A stretch of 64,000 nucleotides of DNA from Ornatilinea sp. (GCA_018433975.1 JAHDQE010000014.1:62001-126000), one strand, 5' to 3'. Shown: positions 1 through 8,925, counted from the first letter of the stretch. Made by a program: numbers and translations. The notes: generated by a model from the letters alone, not told the origin.

Positions 1-1077
1 AATGGGGGAATCAAAGGAAATCGTTTGCTCAAGAGAATCCCCCGACATCAGGTCCAATCTTTCAACGTCACCATTCCGGTAACAGATCAAGATGGATTCA
101 CCATCGGGCGCGAAAGCAAAAAGAGTCGCTTCTTTGGTAAGATCAAAATTTGTGATCTTCTGCCCGTTTTCCGCATTCCAAATGGTGATATAGGTCGTGA
201 TATCCGTACCGATGTTGTACCGGGCAATAGCACCAATCTTTTTTCCATCCGGCGAGTACTGAACATCATCCATTCCTCGGTTGATGCTGCTGAGACCACC
301 CAGAAATTCTCCGGTTTTAACATCCCACTTATTGATCAGGAACTGATAACTGTAGTTATATCCGGCGACCAGCAGAGTTGAATGGTCCGGGGAAAACACC
401 ATAGAAGTAACCCTGTATGGAATCGCATCCCTTGAAATCATTTGTTTTATTTTAATTTCGTCCGGATCCATAATAATAACTGTTTGATCGTCCACGAGCA
501 GTGCCATGTACAGGCCATCGTCAGAAAGTTGAGCAGACCGTATGTAGGTTAAAGCATCGTAAGGGTCAGAAATCATCTTCCCGGTGGCAGTTCCCCAGGT
601 TCTCACAACACCACTCGAAGTTGTTGACAAAAGTTTTTTCCCGGCTCTCAAGAAAGCAATGTCCGTGAGCACAACCCCGGTATCCTGGGTCCACTCCAAT
701 TCACCGGCTTCCGCATCAATCATTCGGAGCTGATTGGAAGTGAGGACGGCCAGTTCTTTACTGTCGTGAGACCAGGTTAATTCTTCTAAAAATCCGTTTC
801 CAATCCTTCTCACCATCCTCAAGTTATCGGCGCTTGTTGAAGAGATGGGTTCAGGTTTTGGGGTGGGAGTAGGGCTGGGAGCAGTGGTGGGAGTTTCTGT
901 TGGCGGCAGCGTTGCCGTCGGCGTAGCAGCCTCAGTGGGTTCAATTGTCGCGATCGCTGATTCGGACTGCGTGTCCTGTGCATTATCCGAATTCACTTCT
1001 ACCGCAGCCGGCGCAGTGGTACAGCCGACCAGACATAACAGAATAAAAAGAGACAGAACTTTCTTCTTAAAGACCAT
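1..1077 (-). CDS. Beta-propeller (WD40-like) lipoprotein, 3' end outside window
   Basis: The reading frame is open for 359 codons and leaves the window without a stop, so the C-terminus is missing. The ATG at 1077 has a GGAGG Shine-Dalgarno a few bases upstream. The N-terminus is a lipoprotein signal (MVFKKK, a hydrophobic run, then LVGC with Cys near residue 19). A Pro/Thr-rich stalk follows to about residue 80. After it come repeating propeller blades with phrases such as LTWSHDSKELAVL, MVFSPDHSTLLVAGY and VQYSPDGKKIG, typical of WD40-like/TolB-type repeats. It is probably an outward-facing protein tethered to the membrane; its ligand is unknown. Confidence 0.8.
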   Translation of the reverse strand, partial: MVFKKKVLSLFILLCLVGCTTAPAAVEVNSDNAQDTQSESAIATIEPTEAATPTATLPPTETPTTAPSPTPTPKPEPISSTSADNLRMVRRIGNGFLEELTWSHDSKELAVLTSNQLRMIDAEAGELEWTQDTGVVLTDIAFLRAGKKLLSTTSSGVVRTWGTATGKMISDPYDALTYIRSAQLSDDGLYMALLVDDQTVIIMDPDEIKIKQMISRDAIPYRVTSMVFSPDHSTLLVAGYNYSYQFLINKWDVKTGEFLGGLSSINRGMDDVQYSPDGKKIGAIARYNIGTDITTYITIWNAENGQKITNFDLTKEATLFAFAPDGESILICYRNGDVERLDLMSGDSLEQTISFDSPI

Positions 1078-1370
1078 GTACCCCTCCAAGGAATTGATAA
1101 AGATTTTGTTCGTTGTATTTCAATTGCTGCGGATTATCCGGATTGTTTGCAGTTGATCACCCCCTCTCGCAAGAACTTCAATTCTATTCTAACATATTAG
1201 ACGATTTGTACGGTAATAACCAGTCATTTTAGTAATAAAAACAGATGATTTCTGGCACATATTAAAATATCTGAAGACGACGCTCGGTTTATCCCCTTGC
1301 AATCAGAATTTTTTATATAATCTGTATAGGATAAGATCGACAAACCGGGATAAAAAATCGAGGCGAACTC

Positions 1371-2045
1371 ATGGGATATTATATCGATTTGAAAGCGCTC
1401 TACCTTGATGAATACAAAGAGATCTTAAGAGCGGCCGACCTGCTTCCAAGCCGGATGATTTTAAAAGAAAATATTGACGAAATTTTCAGTATTCTCAAAG
1501 CGCATAAGATTGAAACGGTGGATGACATTCAGAGTACCTTGAAAAATAAAAAGAAACTCCAGGATTTTTCAAAGGCGACCGGGTTGCCGGAAGATTATTT
1601 AAAGATCCTGGTTCGAGAAGTGAACAGCTATCGCCAAAAGCCCAATCAGATAAAAGATTTCCCTTACATTTCCGAAGAGATAGTCATAAGATTGGAGAAA
1701 TTGGGATTAAAAAACACGCTCCAATTATTTGATAAAATCCTGACGCCGCAAAGCAGAGAAGAGTTGTCCCGCCGGACCGGTATTGATACGGATGAGATTA
1801 TGAAGCTCACCAGGCTGACCGATCTTTCCCGGATCAGATGGGTAAACCACACTTTCGCTTACGTTTTACTCCAGGCCGGATATGATTCGGCTGAAAGTGT
1901 CGCGGGAGCAGACCCCGCTGTGCTGCACGAAAAAGTAAATAAGCTGAACGAAGAAAAGGGATTCTATAAAGGCCACATTGGCTTGCACGACATGAAACTG
2001 TGTGTAGAAGCCGCAAAGGATGTCCCTCTTGAGATTCAATACTGA
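1371..2045 (+). CDS. DUF4332 (helix-hairpin-helix-like) protein
   Basis: A 224-residue soluble protein with no signal peptide. Two related segments (about residues 30-90 and 100-215) contain phrases such as HKIETVDDIQSTLKNKK, FSKATGLPEDYLKILVRE and LSRRTGIDTDEIMKLTRL. This pattern is typical of DUF4332, which resembles double helix-hairpin-helix folds that contact nucleic acid or other proteins. The role is not established. The ATG is preceded by GAGGCGAA. The gene stands alone and converges with the ADP-ribosylglycohydrolase; a stem-loop separates the two. Confidence 0.7.
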   Translation: MGYYIDLKALYLDEYKEILRAADLLPSRMILKENIDEIFSILKAHKIETVDDIQSTLKNKKKLQDFSKATGLPEDYLKILVREVNSYRQKPNQIKDFPYISEEIVIRLEKLGLKNTLQLFDKILTPQSREELSRRTGIDTDEIMKLTRLTDLSRIRWVNHTFAYVLLQAGYDSAESVAGADPAVLHEKVNKLNEEKGFYKGHIGLHDMKLCVEAAKDVPLEIQY

Positions 2046-2065
2046 AAGATCAACACCTGCTAAAA

Positions 2066-2114
2066 AGCATCCTTCCAACCCTCTCTGTGCGGAATTTCGG
2101 GCTGGAAGGATGCT
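2066..2114 (-). terminator. Stem-loop between convergent genes
   Basis: Perfect 12-bp arms (2066-2077 and 2103-2114) with a 25-nt loop. On the minus strand the stem is followed by a T run (reverse complement of 2061-2066), so it probably terminates the PfkB/ADP-ribosylglycohydrolase transcript. It may also serve the plus-strand gene ending at 2045. Confidence 0.65.
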
Positions 2115-2121
2115 CATCAGA

Positions 2122-3060
2122 TCATACAAAAAAAACGCTTTCGGAAAGAGCAAACAGGTCTTCGGACATAGAGACCAGCAGATCCTTTTCTGCAAGCACA
2201 TCCAGCCATTTCCCAGGAATCGGATCCATCCCATAGTAAGCGCCGGCCAGCTGCCCATATATCGCGGCGGTGGTATCCGAATCGTCCCCTAAATTCGCAG
2301 ACATCAGGCACCCTTCTTCAAAAGACGTGCTGTTATAAAAAGCCCACAGTGCAGCTTCAAGACAGTTAACCGCTCCTGAGGAAGCCACAATTTCAGGGGG
2401 TTGTTTTTTAGTAAATGAACCCGAAGCAACTTCTTTAACCGTGTCCGTGAGGGGGTTTTTAATCCACAGATTGGGCTCGGGGGCATACAGGGGGGATAAC
2501 AAAGTCTCCTTATCCTCCCCATTTAAGGCACCGATGATCAAAGCACCCAGATAACGGCAGGTATCAACGCATTCAATCATATTATGCGTGGTCCGGGCAC
2601 TGTTTCCCGAATTTTCCACTCCTGCTTCCGGTTGATTACAGAAAGCCATTGGCACCGGCGCAAGTCGCATCAGCGCCCCATTGCTGGCCCTGGAAGTTAA
2701 ATTTTCATTGCGGTAAGGCTTTCCTGTTTCCTCAAAATCCAGGAGTGAGCGTTTGGTGGTGATGCCGATATCAAAACATTCTCCGGTACTGCTCATATAC
2801 CCGCTTCGATACCACTTAATATATCGGTTAAGTTGGTCCACAGGATCAAAAGACCGGGTTTCAACGAGGCTCGCAGCAATGCATAAAGCCAAAGAGGTGT
2901 CATCCGTCCATTGACCTGCTTCCAGCTTGAATTCACCGCCGCTCCTCATATCCCGAATGGGCTCAAACGTCCCCGGGGCCATGAACTCAACAGGAGCCCC
3001 CAACGCATCCCCGACGGCTAAACCAAGCAAACAACCTTTAAACCGATCCATTTTATTCAT
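2122..3060 (-). CDS. ADP-ribosylglycohydrolase family protein
   Basis: A 312-residue protein of the DraG/ARH family. These enzymes are Mg-dependent and cleave ADP-ribose from proteins or small molecules, and some members act on ADP-ribose-like nucleosides. The N-terminal GCLLGLAVGDALGAPVEF, the metal-binding GQWTDDTSL near residue 50 and the C-terminal NLGDDSDTTAAIYGQLAGA are the family's conserved blocks. Its start overlaps the end of the upstream PfkB kinase by 8 bp, so the two are co-transcribed and probably translationally coupled. That pairing suggests a sugar- or nucleoside-processing role rather than control of nitrogenase; this is inference. Confidence 0.85.
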   Translation of the reverse strand: MNKMDRFKGCLLGLAVGDALGAPVEFMAPGTFEPIRDMRSGGEFKLEAGQWTDDTSLALCIAASLVETRSFDPVDQLNRYIKWYRSGYMSSTGECFDIGITTKRSLLDFEETGKPYRNENLTSRASNGALMRLAPVPMAFCNQPEAGVENSGNSARTTHNMIECVDTCRYLGALIIGALNGEDKETLLSPLYAPEPNLWIKNPLTDTVKEVASGSFTKKQPPEIVASSGAVNCLEAALWAFYNSTSFEEGCLMSANLGDDSDTTAAIYGQLAGAYYGMDPIPGKWLDVLAEKDLLVSMSEDLFALSESVFFV

Positions 3061-3979
3061 GATTTACTCCATAGGTTTTGGTAACTCTGATTTGTTCGAA
3101 CAGTGAGTTAATTTTCCTGATTGCCGGGGGATGGGTTACTGCGCCGTTTTCCTGAACGGTCAGAGCACTGGCTGCCACCCCCCACTTGACACATTCCTCA
3201 AGCGTCCAACCTTGAACCAACCCAAAGATCACACCGGACTTTAGCGAATCCCCCGCCCCCGTCGCATCAATCACCGGCACTTTCAGGGGGTGTACCCAGA
3301 ATTCTTCTCCCTCTTGGTCAATAACGTGAACAGGATGCGGGCCATTGGTGGTGATCACGATGCCATGCGAAATTTGATGGAGAGCATACGCATGTTGTAC
3401 CACATCAACATCGCCCAATTTTAGTCTTGTCAGCCCGGCTGAATTTGTGATGACACCGGCTAGTGGCAAAACAGGATGGCCCAGTTCCCATAAATCTCCA
3501 ACGATTAATTTCGCTCCGGCCTGGTGAATAGTCCGGGCAGCTTCTATGCGTTCTTCTCGACCATTCAGGTCAAGCGCAGCAAATTTTACATTCCCCAACA
3601 TGCCGGATGTAAGTTTTGTCATGGGGATTGTCGCCGCATTATAAAACAGAACCGCCCGGTCTCCGTTAGGCAAAATCATGATCCTGCAGAACGGGGATTT
3701 TTCACCTGCAACAATTTCGATATGCTGAATATCCAGGGAAGGATATTCCTTCAGCCAATTTAACATTTGTACGCCATAAAGGTCATCGCCCAGAACATTC
3801 CCACTGATACCCACCCGGATTCCCCAGCTCGCCAACAAAACCGCTACATTTGAACCGGCTCCTCCAATGTGATAGGTATCCGAAGCCACCTCTGCCGCAC
3901 GTTCGGCATCGGGAAGCTGGGGAATTCGAATCAAATTATCCAGACCAATTTCCCCGTAGACAAAAACCTGATAATCCAT
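3053..3979 (-). CDS. PfkB-family carbohydrate/nucleoside kinase
   Basis: About 308 residues of the ribokinase/PfkB fold. The Gly-Gly substrate motif is visible as YHIGGAGSNVAVLLASWG near residue 38. The C-terminal ATP and anion-hole motif DATGAGDSLKSGVIFGL carries the catalytic Asp. Substrate cannot be read from sequence. The start is taken at ATG 3979. A TTG at 3982 is equally placed, and AGGA lies about 10 nt upstream of the ATG. It is divergent from the ROK regulator gene and heads a two-gene unit with the ADP-ribosylglycohydrolase. A 45-bp perfect palindrome lies just upstream and may control it. Confidence 0.85.
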   Translation of the reverse strand: MDYQVFVYGEIGLDNLIRIPQLPDAERAAEVASDTYHIGGAGSNVAVLLASWGIRVGISGNVLGDDLYGVQMLNWLKEYPSLDIQHIEIVAGEKSPFCRIMILPNGDRAVLFYNAATIPMTKLTSGMLGNVKFAALDLNGREERIEAARTIHQAGAKLIVGDLWELGHPVLPLAGVITNSAGLTRLKLGDVDVVQHAYALHQISHGIVITTNGPHPVHVIDQEGEEFWVHPLKVPVIDATGAGDSLKSGVIFGLVQGWTLEECVKWGVAASALTVQENGAVTHPPAIRKINSLFEQIRVTKTYGVNHE

Positions 3980-4001
3980 CAATGGAATGTCCTTTTTGAA
4001 A

Positions 4002-4046
4002 GAATAAATTGTTTTAAATCGGGACCCGATTTAAAACAATTTATTC
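4002..4046. repeat. 45-bp perfect palindrome upstream of the PfkB gene
   Basis: The arms 4002-4023 and 4025-4046 are exact inverted copies (22 bp each) around a single central A. The sequence sits about 20 bp upstream of the PfkB start, in its likely 5' UTR or promoter. It could be an operator, or a hairpin in the transcript. The length and perfection are unusual. Confidence 0.85.
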
Positions 4047-4106
4047 CAGGATTTTATATATTTTAAGATATTTTCAAAATTGATTATTGAAATCAGAGAA
4101 AAAAAC

Positions 4107-4145
4107 ACTATAATAAGTTTATCCAATCGACAAACTTATTATAGT
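4107..4145. promoter_or_regulatory. 14-bp inverted repeat, candidate operator
   Basis: Perfect 14-bp arms (4107-4120, 4132-4145; ACTATAATAAGTTT and its complement) are separated by 11 nt. The arms contain TATAAT-like and TTATTATAGT stretches, so the site could overlap promoters on both strands. It lies in the divergent region between the PfkB and ROK genes. Regulator assignment is inference. Confidence 0.6.
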
Positions 4146-4347
4146 AATGTTCAAAAGAAAGTACAATGCTTTACATTTCTTGAATATTACATAGAAAACC
4201 AATCTCTCGTTTTTAACCAGAACACCCCATAGAATTTTTAAATCCTTGACCCTTAACTTACAAATTCGATTCATCAAGGCATTTATCGGAAGACAATTCT
4301 GAAAGTTATTCAGATAATTTAATGTACGTGGATTATTTTTTTGTTCT

Positions 4348-4384
4348 AGATTTCTTAAAAAACGTTTTCGTTTATAAGAAATCT
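4348..4384. promoter_or_regulatory. Inverted repeat upstream of the ROK gene, candidate ROK operator
   Basis: Perfect 10-bp arms (AGATTTCTTA at 4348-4357, complement at 4375-4384) surround a 17-nt centre containing the palindrome AAAACGTTTT. It lies 54 bp upstream of the ROK start codon. This is a plausible autoregulatory site, but no binding evidence exists in the sequence. The remainder of 3983-4437 is AT-rich and holds no gene. Confidence 0.5.
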
Positions 4385-4437
4385 TTTATTAGAACAATCA
4401 TTAAATTCCAACCGGTCCTTCAAGAAAGCTGAAAATT

Positions 4438-5694
4438 GTGAAGCAAAGATATCGAACCGCAAATCAAATTTGGGTGCGTGAACACAATCTATCAATTTTA
4501 CTGCGTTACCTTTGGGGAGCCAGAGGCCCTATCGCACGTTCGGAATTGACAAAAACAAGCGGGTTGAACAAAAGCACAGTAGGGAATCTTCTGTTTCAAC
4601 TGCGTGAATGGAACTTCATTGTTGAGAGAGGGACGTCCGAGCCTTCGGTAGGACGTCCTGGCGAGGTTTTTGACATTAATGAAAACACCGGTCAGATTAT
4701 TGGGGTAGAAATTGGGATAAGTGAGATTTCTGTCATTCTTACCGATTTCAAAGCAAATCCATTATGGCGGAAAACCTATAAATTATCCGTCAAGACCCCC
4801 GATCTGATTTTTAATCAGGCAGAAGAACTGATTGCCAAAGCAATTCAAAAATCCCATAGCAATCCCTCCCCATTGTTAGGGATTGGAATTGGAATATCCG
4901 CATTGGTCGGAAAAGATCTGGAGACTTTATTATTCCCGCCTGATCTAAAGACCATTAACAAAAATTTATCCAAACTATGGCAGGAAAAGTTTGACCTGCC
5001 GGTGTTGGTGGCCAACGACGCCAACGCAGCAACCATTGGTGAACAACTGTTGGGCGACAATGTCCTTCCGGATGAGAATTTTATCTACATTGCTTCCGGT
5101 GAAGGGTTAGGCGGTGGCGTGGTCATCAATGGAAAATTGTATGGAGGAAATGATGGTTTCGCCGGAGAATTCGGTCATATCACCATCAACCCGGATGGAG
5201 AGAAATGTCAATGTGGAAACAAAGGCTGTTGGGAAAATTATGTTTCCCCTCAAGCCATATTGAGTAAATGGATTCTTCATCCGGAATCTCAACTGGATGC
5301 CCAGACCATGTTGCAAAAGAACTCGGAAGAGATAATGACCATGTTTTCTAAAGCCATTGCTGAAGACGACCCGGCGGCCCTGGAGGTATTAAAAGATATC
5401 GCCCAATATTTTGGCATTGGCATTTCGAGTCTTGCGAACATCTTCAACCCCAAATCGATTGTTTTAGGCGGACAAATAACCATCTGCGGGGAGAAATTAT
5501 TGCCGATCATCCGGAAAGATGTTGAGAAACGATTAATGCCTGTAATAAAGGAAAATCTGGAAATTCTATACGCAACCTATGGGCAGGACTCTGTTCTGAT
5601 TGGGACAACCGCTTTAATTATCAATGCAATATTAAACAATCCATCTGAGTGGTGTCCTTCTGAAGAGAAAGAAATCATATACAGTGTTTTTTAA
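4438..5694 (+). CDS. ROK-family transcriptional repressor
   Basis: A 418-residue protein with an N-terminal winged helix-turn-helix (about residues 15-75, ARSELTKTSGLNKSTVGNLLFQL) followed by a ROK sugar-kinase-like domain. The ROK signature is present as VANDANAATIGE and GEGLGGGVVINGKLYGG. The Zn-binding segment GHITINPDGEKCQCGNKGCWENY has the Cys-x-Cys-x4-Cys pattern typical of NagC/XylR-like regulators. It starts at GTG 4438 with a weak upstream ribosome site. It precedes a sugar ABC transporter and glycosidases, so it most likely represses this cluster and is relieved by a sugar. Divergent control of the PfkB unit is also likely. Confidence 0.9.
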   Translation: MKQRYRTANQIWVREHNLSILLRYLWGARGPIARSELTKTSGLNKSTVGNLLFQLREWNFIVERGTSEPSVGRPGEVFDINENTGQIIGVEIGISEISVILTDFKANPLWRKTYKLSVKTPDLIFNQAEELIAKAIQKSHSNPSPLLGIGIGISALVGKDLETLLFPPDLKTINKNLSKLWQEKFDLPVLVANDANAATIGEQLLGDNVLPDENFIYIASGEGLGGGVVINGKLYGGNDGFAGEFGHITINPDGEKCQCGNKGCWENYVSPQAILSKWILHPESQLDAQTMLQKNSEEIMTMFSKAIAEDDPAALEVLKDIAQYFGIGISSLANIFNPKSIVLGGQITICGEKLLPIIRKDVEKRLMPVIKENLEILYATYGQDSVLIGTTALIINAILNNPSEWCPSEEKEIIYSVF

Positions 5695-5776
5695 CTGAGA
5701 GAGGAGGTCAGGAACAACTCATTCAATAATTGTACTAATTTTGTTGTGAATATTAATTATATGAGGAGAACAGACG

Positions 5777-7084
5777 ATGTACCAAAAGAGAATTACACGT
5801 AGGGATTTTATTAAAGCAACAGGCCTGGGGTTGGGCGCGTTGGCTCTGTCCGGTTGTAAACCCCAGAGTGCTCCCGCAGCAGAGACGGTTGCTGGTGAAG
5901 CCGAGGGAAAGATTACGGCCTGGGCCTGGGAACCACTCAATGAAGCATTTAATGCATTACTTCCGGGTTTTCAATCAAAATACCCCAAAATTGAAGTTGA
6001 AGTCGTAACCGTCCCCTGGGATAACATCCACACGAAATTGTCCACAGCAATTGAATCGGGCAATGGTGGACCGGATCTTTGTTCTGTTGAAGGTTATTTG
6101 ATGCCCAATTATGCCGGACCAGGCGTGATGGATCTGACTCAAAAACTGGAGCCTTACCGTTCTCAAATTGCCCCGGGTAAATTTAACGAAATCGAAGTGG
6201 ATGGCAAATTATGGGGCATTCCATCCGATCCTCCTCCAGGAGCATTACTGTATCGGGCCGATGTTCTGGAAGAAGCAGGCATTACTGAAATTCCCGAAAC
6301 CTGGGACGAGTATGTATCGGTAGTTGGCGCCGCGGTCTTTAAAGAAGGTGAAAGGTACCTCTTCGGAATGGATGGAGAGAACAGCCCGACATTCTACTGG
6401 TGGCGACCTCTGGCCGCACAGCTTGGTTCCGGCTACTTCAACAAAGACGGAAGCGTTGCTTTGGACGGTGAGGGAGCTATCCGGGTTACCCAATTCATGC
6501 ACGATGTCCAGAACACTTACAAATACGCTCTGAAAGGCGTGAATTATTGGGAAAGCCCGGCTTGGTGGTCGGCATTAAAAGACAACAAAGTTGTCTCAGC
6601 CGTTGCAGCTCCCTGGATGATCAGCATGCTGAAACAAGAAGTGCCCGAACAGGCCGGATTATGGCGGCTCGCCCCAATGCCCGTCTTTGATTCAAGCAAT
6701 CCAAAATCCGCGTTGTTGGGTGGCGCTTCCTGTGTGATCCCCTCCACATCCAAAAATCAGGAGTTGGCATGGCTGTTTGCGGAATATGCCATGTTGACCA
6801 AAGAAGGCTGTATTACACAATATCAGGCCGGCGGTATTTGGCCAAGCTACCTGCCCAGCTTTGAAGACCCCATATTTGATGAAGCCGATGATTACTTTGG
6901 CGGGCAAAAAGTCAGCCGTCTTTACGGCGATCTCACCGGATCGGTTTCCGGCGTGGTTTATACCCGCAACTTTGCCGAAGTCGATCAGAACATTGTCCGT
7001 CCTCACCTCTATAAAATCTTCAATGACGAAGAGGGTGTCGCAGATGGTATGAAAGCAGCGGCAGAAGAAGTTCGCGCGCTTTAA
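5777..7084 (+). CDS. Sugar ABC transporter substrate-binding lipoprotein with Tat signal
   Basis: A 435-residue family 1 (CUT1) extracellular solute-binding protein. The signal peptide combines a twin-arginine motif (TRRDFIK, Arg8-Arg9) with a lipobox LSGC (Cys27). It should therefore leave the cell folded through Tat and then be lipidated on the outer membrane face. The mature region has the usual sugar-binder features: ITAWAWEPLNEAFNALLPGF near the start and a PSTSKNQELAWLFAEYAM block near the end. The RBS GAGGAGA precedes ATG 5777. It is the first transporter gene, followed by two permeases. No ATPase is encoded nearby, so a shared MsiK-like ATPase elsewhere is presumed. Confidence 0.9.
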   Translation: MYQKRITRRDFIKATGLGLGALALSGCKPQSAPAAETVAGEAEGKITAWAWEPLNEAFNALLPGFQSKYPKIEVEVVTVPWDNIHTKLSTAIESGNGGPDLCSVEGYLMPNYAGPGVMDLTQKLEPYRSQIAPGKFNEIEVDGKLWGIPSDPPPGALLYRADVLEEAGITEIPETWDEYVSVVGAAVFKEGERYLFGMDGENSPTFYWWRPLAAQLGSGYFNKDGSVALDGEGAIRVTQFMHDVQNTYKYALKGVNYWESPAWWSALKDNKVVSAVAAPWMISMLKQEVPEQAGLWRLAPMPVFDSSNPKSALLGGASCVIPSTSKNQELAWLFAEYAMLTKEGCITQYQAGGIWPSYLPSFEDPIFDEADDYFGGQKVSRLYGDLTGSVSGVVYTRNFAEVDQNIVRPHLYKIFNDEEGVADGMKAAAEEVRAL

Positions 7085-7091
7085 TATTTTC

Positions 7092-7139
7092 GTATGCTGT
7101 CAAGGGGCTCTGGAGTATAAGAGCCCTTTGATAGCATAC
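7092..7139 (+). promoter_or_regulatory. Strong stem-loop after the binding-protein gene
   Basis: Arms 7092-7111 and 7120-7139 pair over 20 bp, with two G-U pairs and an 8-nt loop. No T run follows, so full termination is unlikely. Hairpins at this position in sugar ABC operons commonly protect the binding-protein mRNA or cause partial read-through, giving more binding protein than permease. That role is inferred. Confidence 0.75.
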
Positions 7140-7166
7140 TTTACAGTTATCACAGGAATAGCTTAT

Positions 7167-8099
7167 ATGAGTGTTACATCTGAAGTCCCCCAACCCGGTT
7201 TAATCAGCCGTATTCGGCGTTTCTTTCGCACACTTTATAAATATCGTTACCCTTACATATTCATTGCTCCTTTTTTTATTTTATTTATCATTTTCTTTCT
7301 GATACCTACCATTCGTTCCTTTTACCTGAGCATGTTCAAATGGGAAGGCTTTGGGATTTATTCATTTGTAGGATTCAATAATTACGTAAAACTTTTTCAC
7401 GATAATCTTTTTATTCAATCCTTAAAAAACTCCAGTATCCTGATGCTGGGGACGATGGTACCCCAGATCATTTTCTCTGTAATATTTGCTGTTCTCATTC
7501 ATTCAAAATTGGTAAAAGGCAAAAAAATATGGCGGACCATATATTTTCTACCCATTACCCTCTCACCGGTTATTGTTGCCGTCATCTTTACCCTGATATT
7601 TGATGAAAATTATGGCTTCTTAAATTATGTTCTTGGGTTCGTTCATTTAGGACCTGTAGGATGGTTAAGTTCAGCCTCCTGGGCCAGGTTCTCTGTCTGT
7701 GTGCTGGTCATCTGGCGTTGGACAGGTTGGAACATCGTAGTTTTATTAGCAGCACTCCAGGGAATTTCTCAGGACCTGTACGATGCGGCAGCCGTGGATG
7801 GTGCAAATGAGATACAGATTTTCCAAAGGATCACTGTGCCGCTGCTGAAACCAACCATTGTTTATTTGGTTATGTTAGGAATCATTGATGGACTCCGCAT
7901 CTTTGCTGAGCCTTCCGTTCTGACACGGGGTGGGCCGGCCAAAACCACAGAAACGGTCATGATGTATCTCTACAATCAGGCTTTTGCGTATTTCAATTAT
8001 GGATATGCCTCCACAGTTGCTGTGATCACTTTCATCATCATTGTTTTGGTTTCAACAATTTCCTGGTGGATCACCGGACGGGACAACAGGAGTTCTTAG
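7167..8099 (+). CDS. Sugar ABC transporter permease, MalF-type
   Basis: A CUT1 inner-membrane permease of about 310 residues. Around six hydrophobic segments are visible, beginning with PYIFIAPFFILFIIFFLIP. The EAA loop that docks the ATPase is YDAAAVDGANEIQIFQRIT near residue 215. ATG 7167 is chosen because AGGA lies 9 nt upstream; the longer frame would need a TTG inside the preceding hairpin. The stop is one base from the next permease start, showing tight coupling. It works with the other permease to form the membrane channel. Confidence 0.9.
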   Translation: MSVTSEVPQPGLISRIRRFFRTLYKYRYPYIFIAPFFILFIIFFLIPTIRSFYLSMFKWEGFGIYSFVGFNNYVKLFHDNLFIQSLKNSSILMLGTMVPQIIFSVIFAVLIHSKLVKGKKIWRTIYFLPITLSPVIVAVIFTLIFDENYGFLNYVLGFVHLGPVGWLSSASWARFSVCVLVIWRWTGWNIVVLLAALQGISQDLYDAAAVDGANEIQIFQRITVPLLKPTIVYLVMLGIIDGLRIFAEPSVLTRGGPAKTTETVMMYLYNQAFAYFNYGYASTVAVITFIIIVLVSTISWWITGRDNRSS

Positions 8100-8100
8100 T

Positions 8101-8925
8101 ATGTCAAAAAAATTTACGGACAAAATCTTCCTCTATATCGTTTTAGGAATAGGTGCTTTTGTTTCTTTATTCCCCTTTTATTGGATGGTCATATCCAGCT
8201 TCAAGCCCAGAGAGGATATGTTCAAATTTCCTCCCGATTTGTTTCCCAGCCGGTTCAGCATCAATAGTTTTGTGGACTTATTAACAACGACGGATTTCTC
8301 CCGAAATTTACTTAACAGTGTTGTTGTTGCAGTTGCCTACACCTTATTAAGCGTGTTTCTATGTTCCTTGTGCGGCTATGCTTTTGCTAAACTCCGATTC
8401 CCCGGAAAGGGGTTTCTATTCGGAGTTGTAATCGCGACCATGTCTTTACCTTTTGAAGTCACTTTAGTTCCATTATTCAACACTATGGCAAAGATTGGAT
8501 GGGTGAACACCTATTGGGGAGTAATCATCCCCTTCGCGGCAAGCGCATGGGGTGTGTTTCTAATGCGCCAGGCATTGTTGGATGTCCCGGATGATCTGAT
8601 TGATGCCGCTCGCATTGATGGAGCAAGCGAGTTTCAGATTTATTACAAACTAATTGTTCCCGTTGCAAAACCTGCCCTTGGAGCTTTGGCTACCCTACAA
8701 TTTTTGGCTTCCTGGAATGACTATGTTTGGCCGTTGATCATTCTCACCGAAAATAAAATGTTGACTGTGCCGGTAGCCCTGGCCTTATTCAAATCCGGAT
8801 ATTTTGCAGATTACGCCAGCATCACAGCAGGAGCCTTTTTAGCTTCTTTGCCGATCATCATCGTGTTTTTCGCCTTACAAAGATACTTTGTCAAAGGTGC
8901 ACTTTTTGGTTCTGTAAAAGGATAA
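8101..8925 (+). CDS. Sugar ABC transporter permease, MalG-type
   Basis: 274 residues, starting at ATG 8101 one base after the upstream permease stop, with AGGAG about 8 nt upstream. Six membrane segments are predicted by eye. The EAA motif appears as DAARIDGASEFQIYYKLIVP. The C-terminal end, FALQRYFVKGALFGSVKG, is the usual CUT1 MalG-type ending. It forms the second half of the transporter channel for the same sugar as the neighbouring binding protein. Confidence 0.92.
   Translation: MSKKFTDKIFLYIVLGIGAFVSLFPFYWMVISSFKPREDMFKFPPDLFPSRFSINSFVDLLTTTDFSRNLLNSVVVAVAYTLLSVFLCSLCGYAFAKLRFPGKGFLFGVVIATMSLPFEVTLVPLFNTMAKIGWVNTYWGVIIPFAASAWGVFLMRQALLDVPDDLIDAARIDGASEFQIYYKLIVPVAKPALGALATLQFLASWNDYVWPLIILTENKMLTVPVALALFKSGYFADYASITAGAFLASLPIIIVFFALQRYFVKGALFGSVKG

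Noticed and set aside
2020-2292. 90-codon plus-strand frame across the end of the ADP-ribosylglycohydrolase gene
   Set aside because: Antisense to a clear gene and crosses the terminator stem-loop.
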